A stretch of DNA of 64,000 nucleotides from Boseongicola sp. (lineage in GTDB: Bacteria; Pseudomonadota; Alphaproteobacteria; Rhodobacterales; Rhodobacteraceae). The notes beneath the pieces were generated by a model. The model did no database searches. It was given only the letters and a program-made list of their open reading frames with translations, and was not told the origin of the DNA. Location: the NCBI GenBank assembly GCA_028824715.1, contig JAPPCV010000169.1:77630-141629 (forward strand), written 5' to 3'. Below are positions 19,401 through 29,316 of the stretch, in pieces. Positions within the stretch are counted from its first letter, which is position 1, and each line of letters begins with the position of its first letter. A program made the translations under genes and the position numbers.

Positions 19401-20219
19401 ATGGCGCACGAAAAGAACCACGACTATCACATCCTGCACCCGTCGGTCTGGCCGTTCATCGGTGCGGTTTCCGGCTTTGTCATGCTGTTCGGCTTCGTGC
19501 TGGCATTTGGGCAGAACACCCCGGAAGACCTCAAACAGCCCTACTTGTTCATCATCGGCCTGATTGGCGTCTTCTACGTCATGTATGCCTGGTGGGCGGA
19601 CGTGATCCAGGAATCCATCGTCGGTGACCACACCCCGGTCGTGAGAATCGGTCTCCGCTACGGATTCATCATGTTCATCATGTCGGAAGTCATGTTCTTT
19701 TCGGCGTGGTTCTGGGCATTCTTCAAGAACGCGCTCTATCCCATGAGCCCCGAGAGCCCGGCCGTGGACGGCGTTTGGCCACCTGCCGGCATCGAGACCT
19801 TCGATCCCTGGCACCTTCCGCTCATCAACACGTTGATCCTCCTCTGCTCGGGAGCGGCTGCAACTTGGGCTCATCACGCGATCGCGCACGAGAACAATCG
19901 CAAGGACATGGCGACGGGGCTCATCGTCGCGATCATCCTTGGCGTGCTCTTCACGGTCTTCCAGGCCTACGAGTACAGCCACGCGGCATTCGGGTTCTCG
20001 GGAAACATTTATGGCGCCACCTTTTTCATGGCGACAGGTTTCCACGGGTTCCACGTCATCATCGGCACGATATTCCTCTTCGTGTGCTACCTGCGCGTGC
20101 GGGCCGGGCACTTCACGGCCGAGCGCCATGTCGGGTACGAGGCCGCGGCTTGGTACTGGCACTTCGTCGACGTCGTCTGGCTGTTTCTCTTTGCATCGAT
20201 CTACATCTGGGGCAGTTGA
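19401..20219 (+). CDS. coxC: Cytochrome c oxidase subunit III
   Basis: Core membrane subunit of aa3-type oxidase with seven helices, 272 residues. Family sequence is clear: [19 protein letters not shown] at the N-terminus, [16 protein letters not shown], the conserved [13 protein letters not shown] block, and a [14 protein letters not shown]-terminus. Preceded by GGAGAAGG. Lies 19 bases after ctaG in the oxidase operon. Confidence 0.97.
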   Translation: MAHEKNHDYHILHPSVWPFIGAVSGFVMLFGFVLAFGQNTPEDLKQPYLFIIGLIGVFYVMYAWWADVIQESIVGDHTPVVRIGLRYGFIMFIMSEVMFFSAWFWAFFKNALYPMSPESPAVDGVWPPAGIETFDPWHLPLINTLILLCSGAAATWAHHAIAHENNRKDMATGLIVAIILGVLFTVFQAYEYSHAAFGFSGNIYGATFFMATGFHGFHVIIGTIFLFVCYLRVRAGHFTAERHVGYEAAAWYWHFVDVVWLFLFASIYIWGS

Positions 20220-20312
20220 CCTGAAGCGGATTGCCGCGTGACAGCGCAGCGCCGGGGTTTCGTCGCTGGCGCGTTTGGTGCAGTTTCGGGAAAGGCGCAG
20301 AGGCTTGGGGAC

Positions 20313-20984
20313 ATGCGACTGCTCTTTCCATTGATCGTCGGCGTGGGTGGCTGTTGCCTGCTTGCGTCACTGGGCGCATGGCAGTTGCAAAGGCTGGCCT
20401 GGAAGGAAGGGATCCTCGCCGAAATCGAATCGAAGATTGCCGCAGACCCGGTGCCGCTTCCAGCAACGCCGACCGCCGATCGCGACAAGTACCTTCCCGT
20501 CATCGTCGAAGGCGACTTTGTCGGCGAGGATGTCGCCGTGCTGGTGAGCCTGCCGCAGGTCGGACCGGCCTACAGGCTGGTAGCCTCGTTCAGGACGGCG
20601 GACGGAAGGCGCATCATGGTGGACAGGGGAGCCGTTCCGGTCGCGAACCGTGCCCACGCCATGTCGGCCAGATCGGTGACCGTGCTTGGCAACCTTCACT
20701 GGCCTGACGAAGTGGACCGCTGGACGCCGCAGCCTGACCGCGAAGCAGGGGTCTGGTACGGGCGCGACCTGGCTGCGATGGCCGCAGAACTGCGGACCGA
20801 GCCTGTTCTTGTCGTGACCCGAGAGGCTTCAAGCAACGACCCGCCGGCAACGCCGTTGCCCGTGACGACTGACGGCATTCCAAACAGTCACCTGGGATAT
20901 GCGGTCCAGTGGTTCGGCCTGGCGGCGGTCTGGGCGGTGATGACTCTCTTTCTGCTCTGGCGTATTCGGAAACGAACTGTCTGA
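20313..20984 (+). CDS. SURF1 family oxidase assembly protein
   Basis: Membrane protein with two helices flanking a periplasmic domain, involved in heme a insertion into subunit I. N-terminal LLASLGAWQLQRLAWKEGIL and C-terminal NSHLGYAVQWFGLAAVWAV match SURF1, and the central PVIVEGDF pattern fits. Two starts are possible: a GTG at 20238 (248 residues) or the ATG at 20313 (223 residues), which follows GGGG and places the first helix at the N-terminus; I prefer the latter. Sits between coxC and thrC. Confidence 0.93.
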   Translation: MRLLFPLIVGVGGCCLLASLGAWQLQRLAWKEGILAEIESKIAADPVPLPATPTADRDKYLPVIVEGDFVGEDVAVLVSLPQVGPAYRLVASFRTADGRRIMVDRGAVPVANRAHAMSARSVTVLGNLHWPDEVDRWTPQPDREAGVWYGRDLAAMAAELRTEPVLVVTREASSNDPPATPLPVTTDGIPNSHLGYAVQWFGLAAVWAVMTLFLLWRIRKRTV

Positions 20985-20993
20985 GGAGTTGCC

Positions 20994-22385
20994 ATGAGAT
21001 ACGTCTCGACACGCGGAAAGGCTCCGGAGCTGTCCTTCGAAGAGGCCATGCTGTCCGGGCTTGCCACCGACGGGGGACTCTACGTGCCCGCCGAGGTGCC
21101 AGCATTCGAGCCGCGCGAAATCGCCTTGCTCCATGGCAAGAGCTACGAGGACGTGGCGTTTGCAATCATGCGGCCGTTCGTGGGCGACACTTTTGAGGAG
21201 GACGAATTTCGTGCGGTGATCAATGCTGCCTACGCAGGGTTTGGCCACGTCAGCCGTGCACCCCTGAGACAGGTTGGCGACGGAATCTGGCTTCTGGAGC
21301 TTTTTCACGGTCCGACGCTGGCCTTCAAGGACTTTGCCATGCAGCTCATCGGCCAGATGTTCCAGGCCGTGCTGCAGAGGCGGGGCGAAAGCGTCACCAT
21401 AGTGGGAGCGACCAGCGGCGATACCGGGAGCGCCGCGATCGAGGCGTTCCGCGGGCTCGACAACGTGGAAGTCTGCATACTCTTTCCTCGCGGCAAGGTG
21501 TCCGAAGTGCAGAGGCGACAGATGACCACGCCGACCGAGGCGAACGTGCGTGCATTTGCGGTCGAAGGCACGTTCGACGACTGCCAGCGACATCTGAAGG
21601 ACATGTTCGCCGACCGGACGTTTCGCGAAGAGACGCGCCTGGCGGCCGTGAACTCCATAAACTGGGCGCGCGTGATGGCGCAGGTCGTGTACTTTTTCAC
21701 TTCCGCCGTGGCCCTAGGTGTGCCAGACCGGAAAGTCAGCTTCTGCGTGCCAACGGGCAATTTTGGCGACATCTATGCGGGCGAGATAGCGCGGCGCATG
21801 GGGCTGCCCATCGAGCGGCTGGTGATCGCGACGAATCAGAACGACATCCTGCACCGCGCGCTCGCGTCCGGTGAATATCGTGCCGGCGTGGTCCGGCCCT
21901 CGATCAGCCCCTCGATGGACATCCAGGTGAGTTCCAATTTCGAGCGTCTCTTGTTCGACGCATATGGGCGCAATGCCGATGCGGTGAGGGCATTGATGGA
22001 TGAACTGAGATCCGGACACGGGTTTCGGATCGACGATGCCACGCTCGGCAGAATTGGCGAGACCTTCGCGAGCGGGCGGGTTTCGGAAGACGAAACGATG
22101 TACAGGATAGGGGCGGTGCACGATGCGGCTGGCCAGCTTGTCTGCCCTCATACTGCGGTCGGGCTCGAAGTGGCTGATCGATTGGCAGAGCCGCGTGTTC
22201 CGATGATTGCGCTCGCCACGGCCGATCCCGCCAAGTTCCCGGACGCGGTGGAGCGGGCGACAGGCATTCGTCCCCCCCTTCCCATCCGGATGGCAGATCT
22301 TTATGAGCGACCCGAGCGAGTGACGCAGGTTGCGAACGACCTCGCCGAACTTTGCCGCGCGATCAGGGAGGGTCGGGCCGCTTGA
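20994..22385 (+). CDS. thrC: Threonine synthase
   Basis: PLP enzyme that converts O-phospho-L-homoserine to threonine. The PLP lysine is K112 in GPTLAFKDFAMQ; the phosphate-binding GATSGDTGSAAIEA loop and the late CVPTGNFGDIYAGE segment are typical of the long (about 460-residue) form. Preceded by GAGGAG. Its TGA overlaps the TTG start of the M16 gene. Placement directly behind oxidase genes is a conserved feature of Rhodobacterales and needs no functional link. Confidence 0.97.
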   Translation: MRYVSTRGKAPELSFEEAMLSGLATDGGLYVPAEVPAFEPREIALLHGKSYEDVAFAIMRPFVGDTFEEDEFRAVINAAYAGFGHVSRAPLRQVGDGIWLLELFHGPTLAFKDFAMQLIGQMFQAVLQRRGESVTIVGATSGDTGSAAIEAFRGLDNVEVCILFPRGKVSEVQRRQMTTPTEANVRAFAVEGTFDDCQRHLKDMFADRTFREETRLAAVNSINWARVMAQVVYFFTSAVALGVPDRKVSFCVPTGNFGDIYAGEIARRMGLPIERLVIATNQNDILHRALASGEYRAGVVRPSISPSMDIQVSSNFERLLFDAYGRNADAVRALMDELRSGHGFRIDDATLGRIGETFASGRVSEDETMYRIGAVHDAAGQLVCPHTAVGLEVADRLAEPRVPMIALATADPAKFPDAVERATGIRPPLPIRMADLYERPERVTQVANDLAELCRAIREGRAA

Positions 22386-23644
22386 CGGTTGAACTACACA
22401 GGCTGGCAAACGGTGTCCGTGTCGTCACCGAACACATGCCGGGGTTGCAGTCTGCCTCGCTTGGCATCTGGGTTGCGGCCGGTGGACGCCACGAGCGCGC
22501 CGAGCAGAACGGGATCGCTCACTTCCTTGAGCACATGGCGTTCAAGGGCACTGGAACCCGGTCGGCGCTGCAGATCGCCGAGGCGATCGAGGATGTCGGC
22601 GGCTACATCAATGCCTATACGTCGCGCGAGATGACGACTTTCTATGCACGCGTCCTTGCAGAGCACACGGACCTTGCGCTGGACGTCCTTTCGGACATCG
22701 TCCTGAATCCGGCCTTCGATCCGGGTGAGATCGAGATCGAACGGCACGTGATCCTGCAAGAGATCGGCCAGGTACTGGACACGCCCGACGACATAATCTT
22801 CGACTGGCTGCAGGAGACGGCCTTTCCGGACCAGCCCCTTGGCCGTCCGATTCTCGGTCCCGTGTCCAGGGTCGAGCGCTTCAGCCGGAAGGACCTGTCT
22901 GGATTCGTCGGCGAGCGCTATTTGCCCGGCAACCTGATCATTGCGGCGGCGGGCGCCGTCGATCACGGCGAGATCGTTCGGGCGGCTGAGGCGAGGTTTG
23001 CACATCTTTCGCCCGGGACCGCGGCCGAAGCCGAGCCAGGGCGCTTTCTTGGAGGCGAGACGAGGGTTGAGAAGGGACTGGAACAGGCTCACGTTGCGCT
23101 GGCCTTCGAGAGTCCCGATTATCGGGACGATGCCGTCTATTCAGCGCAGGCCTTTTCGATCGCGATGGGCGGCGGCATGTCCTCTCGGCTCTTCCAGGAG
23201 GCGCGTGAGAAGCGCGGGCTATGCTACACGATCTTCGCGCAGGCGAGCCCCTATTCGGACAGCGGTCTCCTGACGATATACGCCGGAACCAGCGGCCAGG
23301 AGGTTCCCGAGCTTCTGGCATTGACGGTGGACGAACTGCGGCGGTCGGTAGATGACCTGTCGGAGGCGGAAGTGGCTCGGGCAAGGGCGCAGTTGAAGGC
23401 AGGGCTGCTGATGGGGCTCGAACAGCCCGCGAGTCGTGCCGAGCGCTTGGCGAAGCTCCTGTCGATCTGGGACCGCGTGCCCCTGATCGAGGAGACCATC
23501 GAGAAGGTCGATTCGGTCAGCGTGCAGTCTGTGCGGGACATGGCGGCCGGACTTGCGTCCGCAGGTGCGGGAGCCTTGGCGCTATACGGACCGGTGGCAG
23601 CCGCTCCGACGGTTCGGGAAGTCACGGACAAGCTGGCGGCCTGA
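22382..23644 (+). CDS. M16 family zinc protease (mitochondrial-processing-peptidase-like)
   Basis: Pitrilysin-family peptidase, 420 residues, related to the beta subunit of mitochondrial processing peptidase. The inverted zinc motif HxxEH is at H47-E50-H51 (HFLEHMAFKG); the third ligand should be the Glu in EIEIERHVILQEI. The start is a TTG overlapping the thrC stop (TTGA), with a GGGAGGG element about nine bases upstream, giving TVELHRLANGVRVVTEHMPG. A longer TTG start at 22352 exists but adds sequence outside the family. Natural substrates of the bacterial enzyme are unclear. Confidence 0.92.
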   Translation: MTVELHRLANGVRVVTEHMPGLQSASLGIWVAAGGRHERAEQNGIAHFLEHMAFKGTGTRSALQIAEAIEDVGGYINAYTSREMTTFYARVLAEHTDLALDVLSDIVLNPAFDPGEIEIERHVILQEIGQVLDTPDDIIFDWLQETAFPDQPLGRPILGPVSRVERFSRKDLSGFVGERYLPGNLIIAAAGAVDHGEIVRAAEARFAHLSPGTAAEAEPGRFLGGETRVEKGLEQAHVALAFESPDYRDDAVYSAQAFSIAMGGGMSSRLFQEAREKRGLCYTIFAQASPYSDSGLLTIYAGTSGQEVPELLALTVDELRRSVDDLSEAEVARARAQLKAGLLMGLEQPASRAERLAKLLSIWDRVPLIEETIEKVDSVSVQSVRDMAAGLASAGAGALALYGPVAAAPTVREVTDKLAA

Positions 23645-24225
23645 TGCTGTGGACGAGAGGCCGCGTCAGGATTGACACCGAGCGCATGGTGCTGCGACCG
23701 CCCGTTCCGGGCGACTACCAGCCCTGGTCCGATTTGCGGCGGAAGAGCGCGGAATTCCTGAAGCCTTGGGAACCGTCGTGGTCGACTGATCACCTGACGC
23801 GCAAGGGGTTCGTCAATCGTGTCCATTGGGCGCGTCGATCCATCCGGGAGGGATCGGCGGTGCCGCTGTTCCTCACAAGGCGGAGCGATGCATGCCTCCT
23901 GGGAGCCATCACGCTGGAGAACATCCGGCGGGGACCGAGCCAGTCCGGGATGATCGGCTACTGGATCGGGGTGGACCATGCACGGCAAGGCTACATGCGC
24001 GAGGCGCTGACGGCGATGGTGCACTACGCGTTCGAGGTCATCGACCTGAGCAGGATCGAGAGCGCATGCCTGCCCGAAAACGCGGCGTCGCGTGGCCTTC
24101 TCGAGAACTGTGGCTACAAGTACGAAGGGGTCGCGCACAGCTATCTCCAGATCAACGGGCGGTGGCGGAACCACGTGCTCTATGCCAACCTCCGTGACGA
24201 CCGGCGAGGCCGGGCGGAAACATGA
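23644..24225 (+). CDS. GNAT acetyltransferase, RimJ/RimL type
   Basis: N-acetyltransferase of the RimJ/RimL branch, which modifies N-termini of ribosomal or other proteins. Characteristic pieces are TERMVLRPPVPGDYQPWSDL near the N-terminus, the acetyl-CoA loop IGYWIGVDHARQGYMREAL and the late NAASRGLLENCGYKYEG. Length 193. Start overlaps the M16 stop by one base (TGATG), so this is the last gene of the oxidase-thrC operon. Target protein unknown. Confidence 0.92.
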   Translation: MLWTRGRVRIDTERMVLRPPVPGDYQPWSDLRRKSAEFLKPWEPSWSTDHLTRKGFVNRVHWARRSIREGSAVPLFLTRRSDACLLGAITLENIRRGPSQSGMIGYWIGVDHARQGYMREALTAMVHYAFEVIDLSRIESACLPENAASRGLLENCGYKYEGVAHSYLQINGRWRNHVLYANLRDDRRGRAET

Positions 24226-24479
24226 GCGCCGAGTGACGGGGAAGTTCACACCGGGCCTGACATCTGGTCGGCAGTCTGGCCCGGCTCTTTCCCGGATGCA
24301 GGAAGAGGGGCCAAGGCACATGCGCGTTGAATCGCATGGTCGCGCGTCCTATGTGCAGCGGACGGCAACCGTTCGCGCTTGGGCCTGTGATCACCGCGAT
24401 CCGGATTGCTCCGTGGCTCGCCAACCAGGCGGGAGCCTGCCGTGCCCGGAGAACGGCACTAGCAAGCCGAGGAACAGAC

Positions 24480-25916
24480 TTGAGCACCATAGTTGACAGC
24501 AGACGCGGCAGGGCAGTGGCAGAGGATCTTCCCGGTCCGAAGGGGCTGCCCTTGATCGGCAACCGGCACCAGGTCCGCTTCGACCGCCTGCATCTCGATC
24601 TCGAGGACTGGGCCGGCCAATACGGACCGCTCTACCAGATCCGTTTCGGCCCGCACCGCGTGGCAGTGCTTTCGGACCGCGACGAGATCCAGCGTCTCCT
24701 GGCCGATCGCCCGGACGGGTTCCGCCGCCCCCGATATCTCGAAGCCGCGGCTTCCGAGATGCGCCTCAAGGGGGTCTTTGCGGCGGAGGGCGAGGACTGG
24801 CGCAGACAGCGCCGCATCGTCATCGATGCGCTGAACCGGGCAAGGATCGAGGACTTCTTTCCAAGGCTTGCCACTACGGCCGGGCGGTTGCAGCGGCGCT
24901 GGGAGCAGGCAGCTGACGCGGGAGAGCTCGTCGACCTCTCCCGTGACCTGATGCGCTTCACCGTCGATGTGACCACGCAGCTGGCCTTCGGCATTGACAT
25001 CAACACGCTGGAGACGCCGGGCCCCACGATCCATCGCCATCTCGCCAAGGTGTTTCCGGTCCTGCACAGGCGCTTGAACTCGTCGTTTCCCTACTGGCGA
25101 TTCATCCGCCTTCCGGCGGACCGCAGGCTGGATCGTGCGCTGGACGCGCTTGAGCTTGAGTTCGCCGCCATGGTGAGGGCCGTGCGCAAACGTCTTGAAC
25201 GCGAACCCGGGCGGCGCGAGTCGCCCAGCGACTTCCTCGAGGCCATCATCATCGAGATGGAGGCCGAGGGGTCCAGGGTCACCAACGAAGAGATATTCGC
25301 CAATGTCGGCAACCTGCTGCTCGCCGGCGAGGACACGACGGCAAACACGATCGCGTGGACGGTGCATCTCCTTGCCGGAAACCCGGACTGGCTTGATCGT
25401 TGTCGACTCGAGATCGATTCGCTCGCCGCATCGAACTCCCCTGGATTGGAAGATTTCGAGCAGACGAGGCGGATGCCGGTGATCGATGCAGTCAGCAGCG
25501 AATCCATGCGCCTCAAGCCTGTCGCGCCACTGCATATGCTGGAACCCCTGAACGATACCTGGATCCTTGGACACAGAATCCCAAAGGGAACCACGATCTT
25601 CATGCTGCTGCGTCACCTGGCAACCAGGGACGAGCACTTCATGAATGGAGATCTCTTTGACCCCGAACGCTGGCTCCTCAGGCAGGAAGCGAGGCGTGGC
25701 CCGCACGATCACCGTGCCTTCGTTCCCTTCGGAGCCGGTCCGCGATTCTGTCCCGGGCGCAATCTTGCCATGCTCGAGATCAGGACAGTGCTCGCCATGC
25801 TGTGCAGGAACTTCGACGTGCAGCCCGTCGATCGGTCCGCAGTGGGTGAACAAATTGCATTCACCATGTTTCCGACGAATCTCTTCGTGCGCTTGAGGCG
25901 AAGGAAGCGAACTTGA
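24480..25916 (+). CDS. Cytochrome P450
   Basis: Heme-thiolate monooxygenase, 478 residues. Heme ligand is C424 in FGAGPRFCPGRNLA; the oxygen-activating helix has AGEDTTAN, the ExxR motif is SESMRL, and the proline-rich start LPGPKGLPLIGN is present. No membrane anchor or reductase domain is seen, so it should be soluble and need a separate ferredoxin or reductase, none of which is nearby. The start is a TTG at 24480 with GAGGAA five bases before it; an upstream frame to 24327 is open but unlike P450s. Substrate not predictable. Confidence 0.93.
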   Translation: MSTIVDSRRGRAVAEDLPGPKGLPLIGNRHQVRFDRLHLDLEDWAGQYGPLYQIRFGPHRVAVLSDRDEIQRLLADRPDGFRRPRYLEAAASEMRLKGVFAAEGEDWRRQRRIVIDALNRARIEDFFPRLATTAGRLQRRWEQAADAGELVDLSRDLMRFTVDVTTQLAFGIDINTLETPGPTIHRHLAKVFPVLHRRLNSSFPYWRFIRLPADRRLDRALDALELEFAAMVRAVRKRLEREPGRRESPSDFLEAIIIEMEAEGSRVTNEEIFANVGNLLLAGEDTTANTIAWTVHLLAGNPDWLDRCRLEIDSLAASNSPGLEDFEQTRRMPVIDAVSSESMRLKPVAPLHMLEPLNDTWILGHRIPKGTTIFMLLRHLATRDEHFMNGDLFDPERWLLRQEARRGPHDHRAFVPFGAGPRFCPGRNLAMLEIRTVLAMLCRNFDVQPVDRSAVGEQIAFTMFPTNLFVRLRRRKRT

Positions 25917-26004
25917 CCGGCATGGATGTGCGTCGAATGACGTCCTGCACGATTGGATCAAGCGATTGCCTGATGCCTCGCATGGGTGCGTGACCGGAGA
26001 CCGG

Positions 26005-26499
26005 ATGCAGGACACGCCAAAAGGTGAGGATTTCGCGGTCCGGCCGCTCGCGCCTTCGGACCCGCGGGCGCGTCGGCTCATTCGCATGCTCGACCGCCTT
26101 CAGCACTCCATGTACCCGGCTGAGAGCAACCATCTCGATCCCGTCGAGTCGCTGGAGCACGATGACGCCACGTTCCTCGCTGCGTTCGTTGCAGGGGAGG
26201 CGGTTGGTTGCGGGGCGGTCAAGCGCATGCCCCCGAGCCGCACGTCCCCAAGATACGGCGAGATAAAGCGGATGTTTGTCGATCCCGAAGTTCGTGGCCG
26301 TGGCATTGGCGGCGCGCTGCTGGATGCGCTCGAATCGAGCTTGATCTCGCACGGCATCTTCATCGCGCGCCTTGAAACGGGCATTCGTCAGTTCGACGCC
26401 TTGGCCCTTTATGGGCGCCATGGATATGTGCGCATTTCCCCTTTCGGCGAGTACGGCGAGGATCCGCTGAGCGTGTTCTACGAAAAGCGGCTGGCCTGA
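26005..26499 (+). CDS. GNAT acetyltransferase
   Basis: A 164-residue GNAT-fold acetyltransferase. The acetyl-CoA pyrophosphate loop is VDPEVRGRGIGGALLDALE, followed by the usual RLETGIRQFDALALYGRHGY segment; the protein begins FAVRPLAPSDPRARRLI. I start at ATG 26005, which has GGAG at proper spacing, rather than a TTG at 25966. Stand-alone gene between the P450 and a gap. The acceptor substrate is unknown. Confidence 0.9.
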   Translation: MQDTPKGEDFAVRPLAPSDPRARRLIRMLDRLQHSMYPAESNHLDPVESLEHDDATFLAAFVAGEAVGCGAVKRMPPSRTSPRYGEIKRMFVDPEVRGRGIGGALLDALESSLISHGIFIARLETGIRQFDALALYGRHGYVRISPFGEYGEDPLSVFYEKRLA

Positions 26500-26941
26500 G
26501 TCCGGCATTGCTCGGATTCTCGTTTATTGGCGGGGACATCCGTCGTGCCGACATCGGGCACGGCGGCCATGACTGGGGCAGGACCGGCCGCATGGGTTGG
26601 GAGCGCGGCGGGAGGAACCGACCGAACGGTTGTCGACCTTGCCCGCCGACCTCCCGGACATCCGATCCGGCATAGCGGACATTTGTCGGAGCAGAGTGGC
26701 GCGGATTGCCGTGGCGCCTGACCATCCGGAGACCCGCGGCACGACGATCATGCCGCGGTTGACTATGACATCTTCTTCATACGACAACATTCGTGTGTCA
26801 CCATGCGAGCCGGCCACGTGCACGAATGGCCGCGAAGGGCATCAGGGCCGACATTTTCTCGGAACCGGTGATCCGACACCGGGTACAGGTCCCGCACGTG
26901 GGCGAGCCCTTGCTGCTTCGGATCGAACGACAGGGAGTATC
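26500..26941. other. Intergenic gap without a recognisable gene
   Basis: About 440 bases between the acetyltransferase and the TPR gene. Open frames occur on both strands but none has family-like sequence or a ribosome site. The AT-richer piece near 26755-26800 could hold the promoter of the TPR gene. Confidence 0.5.
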
Positions 26942-28606
26942 ATGGCGGACAAGAGCGGGTATTTCGATCTCGGAGACTACAGCCGCCCCGTGACGACGCG
27001 GGAACCCGAGGCACAGGTCTGGTTCGACCGCGGACTGATCTGGGCCTACGGCTTCAACCATGCCGAAGCCGTGGCCTGTTTCCGCAGGGCGCTTGATGCG
27101 GATGCAGATTGCGCCATGGCATGGTGGGGCATCGCTTACGCGTCGGGGCCGAACTACAACAAGCCTTGGGACGACTTCGACAGCGAAGACCTCGCGCAAT
27201 CCGTGAGGGTCGCGTACGAGGCGGCAGAGCGCGCGAGTCGATTGTCGGCCGGCGCGACCGCCGTTGAGCAAGCGCTCATCGATGCCCTCGCCAGGCGTTG
27301 TCCGTCTCCTGTGCCCAACGACGATATGGGTGTCTGGGACCGTGACTGGGCCGCGGCCATGCGGAAGGTGTACAGGTCCCATCCGGACGATCCCGATGTC
27401 CAGGCGCTCTTTGCCGAAGCGCTTATGAACCTCACGCCTTGGGCGCTCTGGGACCTGAAGACCGGGCGCATCGCAGACGGCGCGAATGCCGCCGAGGCCA
27501 TTGATGTGCTGGAGAGCGGCATGCGCGCGCGGGAATCGAACGGCGGAGACCTCCATGCGGGACTCCTGCACATGTACATTCATCTCATGGAGATGTCACC
27601 GCATCCCGAGCGCGCACTCGGCGCCTGCGAACGGTTGCGCGACGCGGTGCCGGACGCCGGACATCTCCGCCACATGCCGACCCACATAGACGTGCTTTGC
27701 GGCGACTATGCAAGCGTGGTCCGCACGAACGAGGCGGCGATCGCCGCCGACAGGAAGTACCTCGCGCACGAAGGCGCCGCGAACTTCTATTCGCTCTATC
27801 GCTGTCACAACTTCCATTTCAAGATCTACGGTGCGATGTTTCTTGGCCAGTTCGCGCCGGCCTTGGATGCCGCGGAGGAGCTGGCCGCCAGCCTTCCAGC
27901 CGATCTGCTAGCCATGAAGTCGCCGCCCATGGCCGACTGGCTCGAAGGGTTCGTGCCGATGAAGATGCACGTGCTCATCCGCTTCGGGCGCTGGAACGAC
28001 ATCCTGGACTTGGAACTGCCAGGGGACCGGGAGCTCTTCTGCGTGACGACCGCGATGACGCGCTACGCAAAGGCCGTCGCCAACGCCGTGATCGGCGACG
28101 TCGAGGCGGCGGAACGCGAGGCGGCTGCGTTTGAGAAGGCGCTGGGTCTTGTCCCTGGCAGCCGGTATGTCTTCAACAACTCCTGTCGCGACATCCTCGC
28201 CGTGGCGCGAGAGATGATGCACGGGGAAATCGCCTACAGGACCGGCGACCTTGAGACGGCGTTCAAGCGGCTGCGCCGGTCGGTGGACCTCGACGACAGC
28301 CTGGCCTACGACGAACCATGGGGCTGGATGCAGCCGACCCGCCACGCGCTCGGCGCACTGCTGCTCGAACAAGGCCGCGTTGACGAGGCGGCGGCGGTCT
28401 ATCGTGCGGATCTCGGCTACGACGCCACGCTGAGCCGGGCATGCCAGCACCCGGACAATGTCTGGAGCTTGCACGGATATCTCGAATGCCTGGAATCTCT
28501 CGGGCGCGCAGACGAGGCGGCTATCGTCCGGCCAAGGCTCGCAATTGCCATGGCCCGGGCGGACGTACCCATCACTGCGTCATGCTTCTGCCGCAACTCC
28601 ACGTGA
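26942..28606 (+). CDS. Tetratricopeptide repeat protein
   Basis: A 554-residue helical-repeat protein. The first repeats are clear (QVWFDRGLIWAYGFNHAEAV followed by CFRRALDADADCAMAWWGIA), with further TPR-like pairs through the length and a HMPTHIDVLCGDY segment in the middle. No signal peptide or membrane helix. Start at 26942 is set by GGGAG four bases upstream; the frame is open far upstream but not similar to a TPR protein. Such proteins are often annotated only as TPR family; the early AWWGIAYASGPNYNKPW suggests a conserved specific subfamily. Partner and function unknown. Confidence 0.88.
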   Translation: MADKSGYFDLGDYSRPVTTREPEAQVWFDRGLIWAYGFNHAEAVACFRRALDADADCAMAWWGIAYASGPNYNKPWDDFDSEDLAQSVRVAYEAAERASRLSAGATAVEQALIDALARRCPSPVPNDDMGVWDRDWAAAMRKVYRSHPDDPDVQALFAEALMNLTPWALWDLKTGRIADGANAAEAIDVLESGMRARESNGGDLHAGLLHMYIHLMEMSPHPERALGACERLRDAVPDAGHLRHMPTHIDVLCGDYASVVRTNEAAIAADRKYLAHEGAANFYSLYRCHNFHFKIYGAMFLGQFAPALDAAEELAASLPADLLAMKSPPMADWLEGFVPMKMHVLIRFGRWNDILDLELPGDRELFCVTTAMTRYAKAVANAVIGDVEAAEREAAAFEKALGLVPGSRYVFNNSCRDILAVAREMMHGEIAYRTGDLETAFKRLRRSVDLDDSLAYDEPWGWMQPTRHALGALLLEQGRVDEAAAVYRADLGYDATLSRACQHPDNVWSLHGYLECLESLGRADEAAIVRPRLAIAMARADVPITASCFCRNST

Positions 28607-29316
28607 ACGCTGCCTCACCGCGAAGACGTGCGCCCGCTGTCGCTCTCCGGCGGCGCCTGTCCCGGGTCCTGCGCCGCCAGCGGGCGTTGACCAGCCCAGG
28701 GTCCATGAGTGGTCGCGGGTCGTCACGCGGTCGTGCGAAGCGGGTGCCATTCATTCACGCCACATGCGTCCTGACGCCCCGCTTCAGGGAATCTGCAATC
28801 GCAGCTTGAATTTCCAGCTTCCAGGCATGATCGGACAGGCCCAAGCAGACGGCTGGCACGAAGCAGCGAGCGAAGCATCGCTTGGCTTCGTTGTCACTTT
28901 GCTCTTCTCCGCAAGCCATCACTTGCCATCGTGTCAATCGACACACGTTCGGTGCCGGACCGCCATGCAACGACCGTTCAGGCGAATTGCGCAGCCCCCG
29001 GGGCGAAGTGTGGACGGCTATGGCCGCAGCGCAGCACGACGATCTCGACGCCATCTTTGAATGGGGCGGAAACGGGAGCCGAAGCGCGAGGACCGAATTC
29101 GCCATGTCGGGAATGTTGATCGCGGTAGTTGCGTGGGCTCGCAACCACCGAGGCCGACATTTGGTCCAGATTTCAGTCTGATCCATCTCAAAACATTGAT
29201 TTGAAATAAGGATTTTCACGTTCGGCTCACCGAATTGTCATTGGCAGCTGCAGCTGTGCGCGGACAGTAGCACCAGTTTCTGGCCATGACATCCAAGGAT
29301 CCACACACGTAGGGAC
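28607..29316. other. Gene-poor part of an accessory islet
   Basis: About 700 bases with no gene I can support, becoming AT-richer from about 29180. A leftward GTG-started frame of 154 codons (28755-29219) is open, but its Cys/Ser/Arg-rich product resembles no family and has the look of a chance frame. No inverted repeats or transposase motifs were found. Confidence 0.45.

Noticed and set aside
26195..26225. Second copy of the tRNA 3' end (TGGTTGCGGGG) as a matching attachment site
   Set aside because: Only 11 bases match and they lie in the conserved coding region of the acetyltransferase (VGCGAVK), so chance is more likely.
28755..29219. Leftward GTG-started 154-codon frame in the islet
   Set aside because: Composition rich in Cys, Ser and Arg, no motif and no ribosome site; reads like a chance frame.
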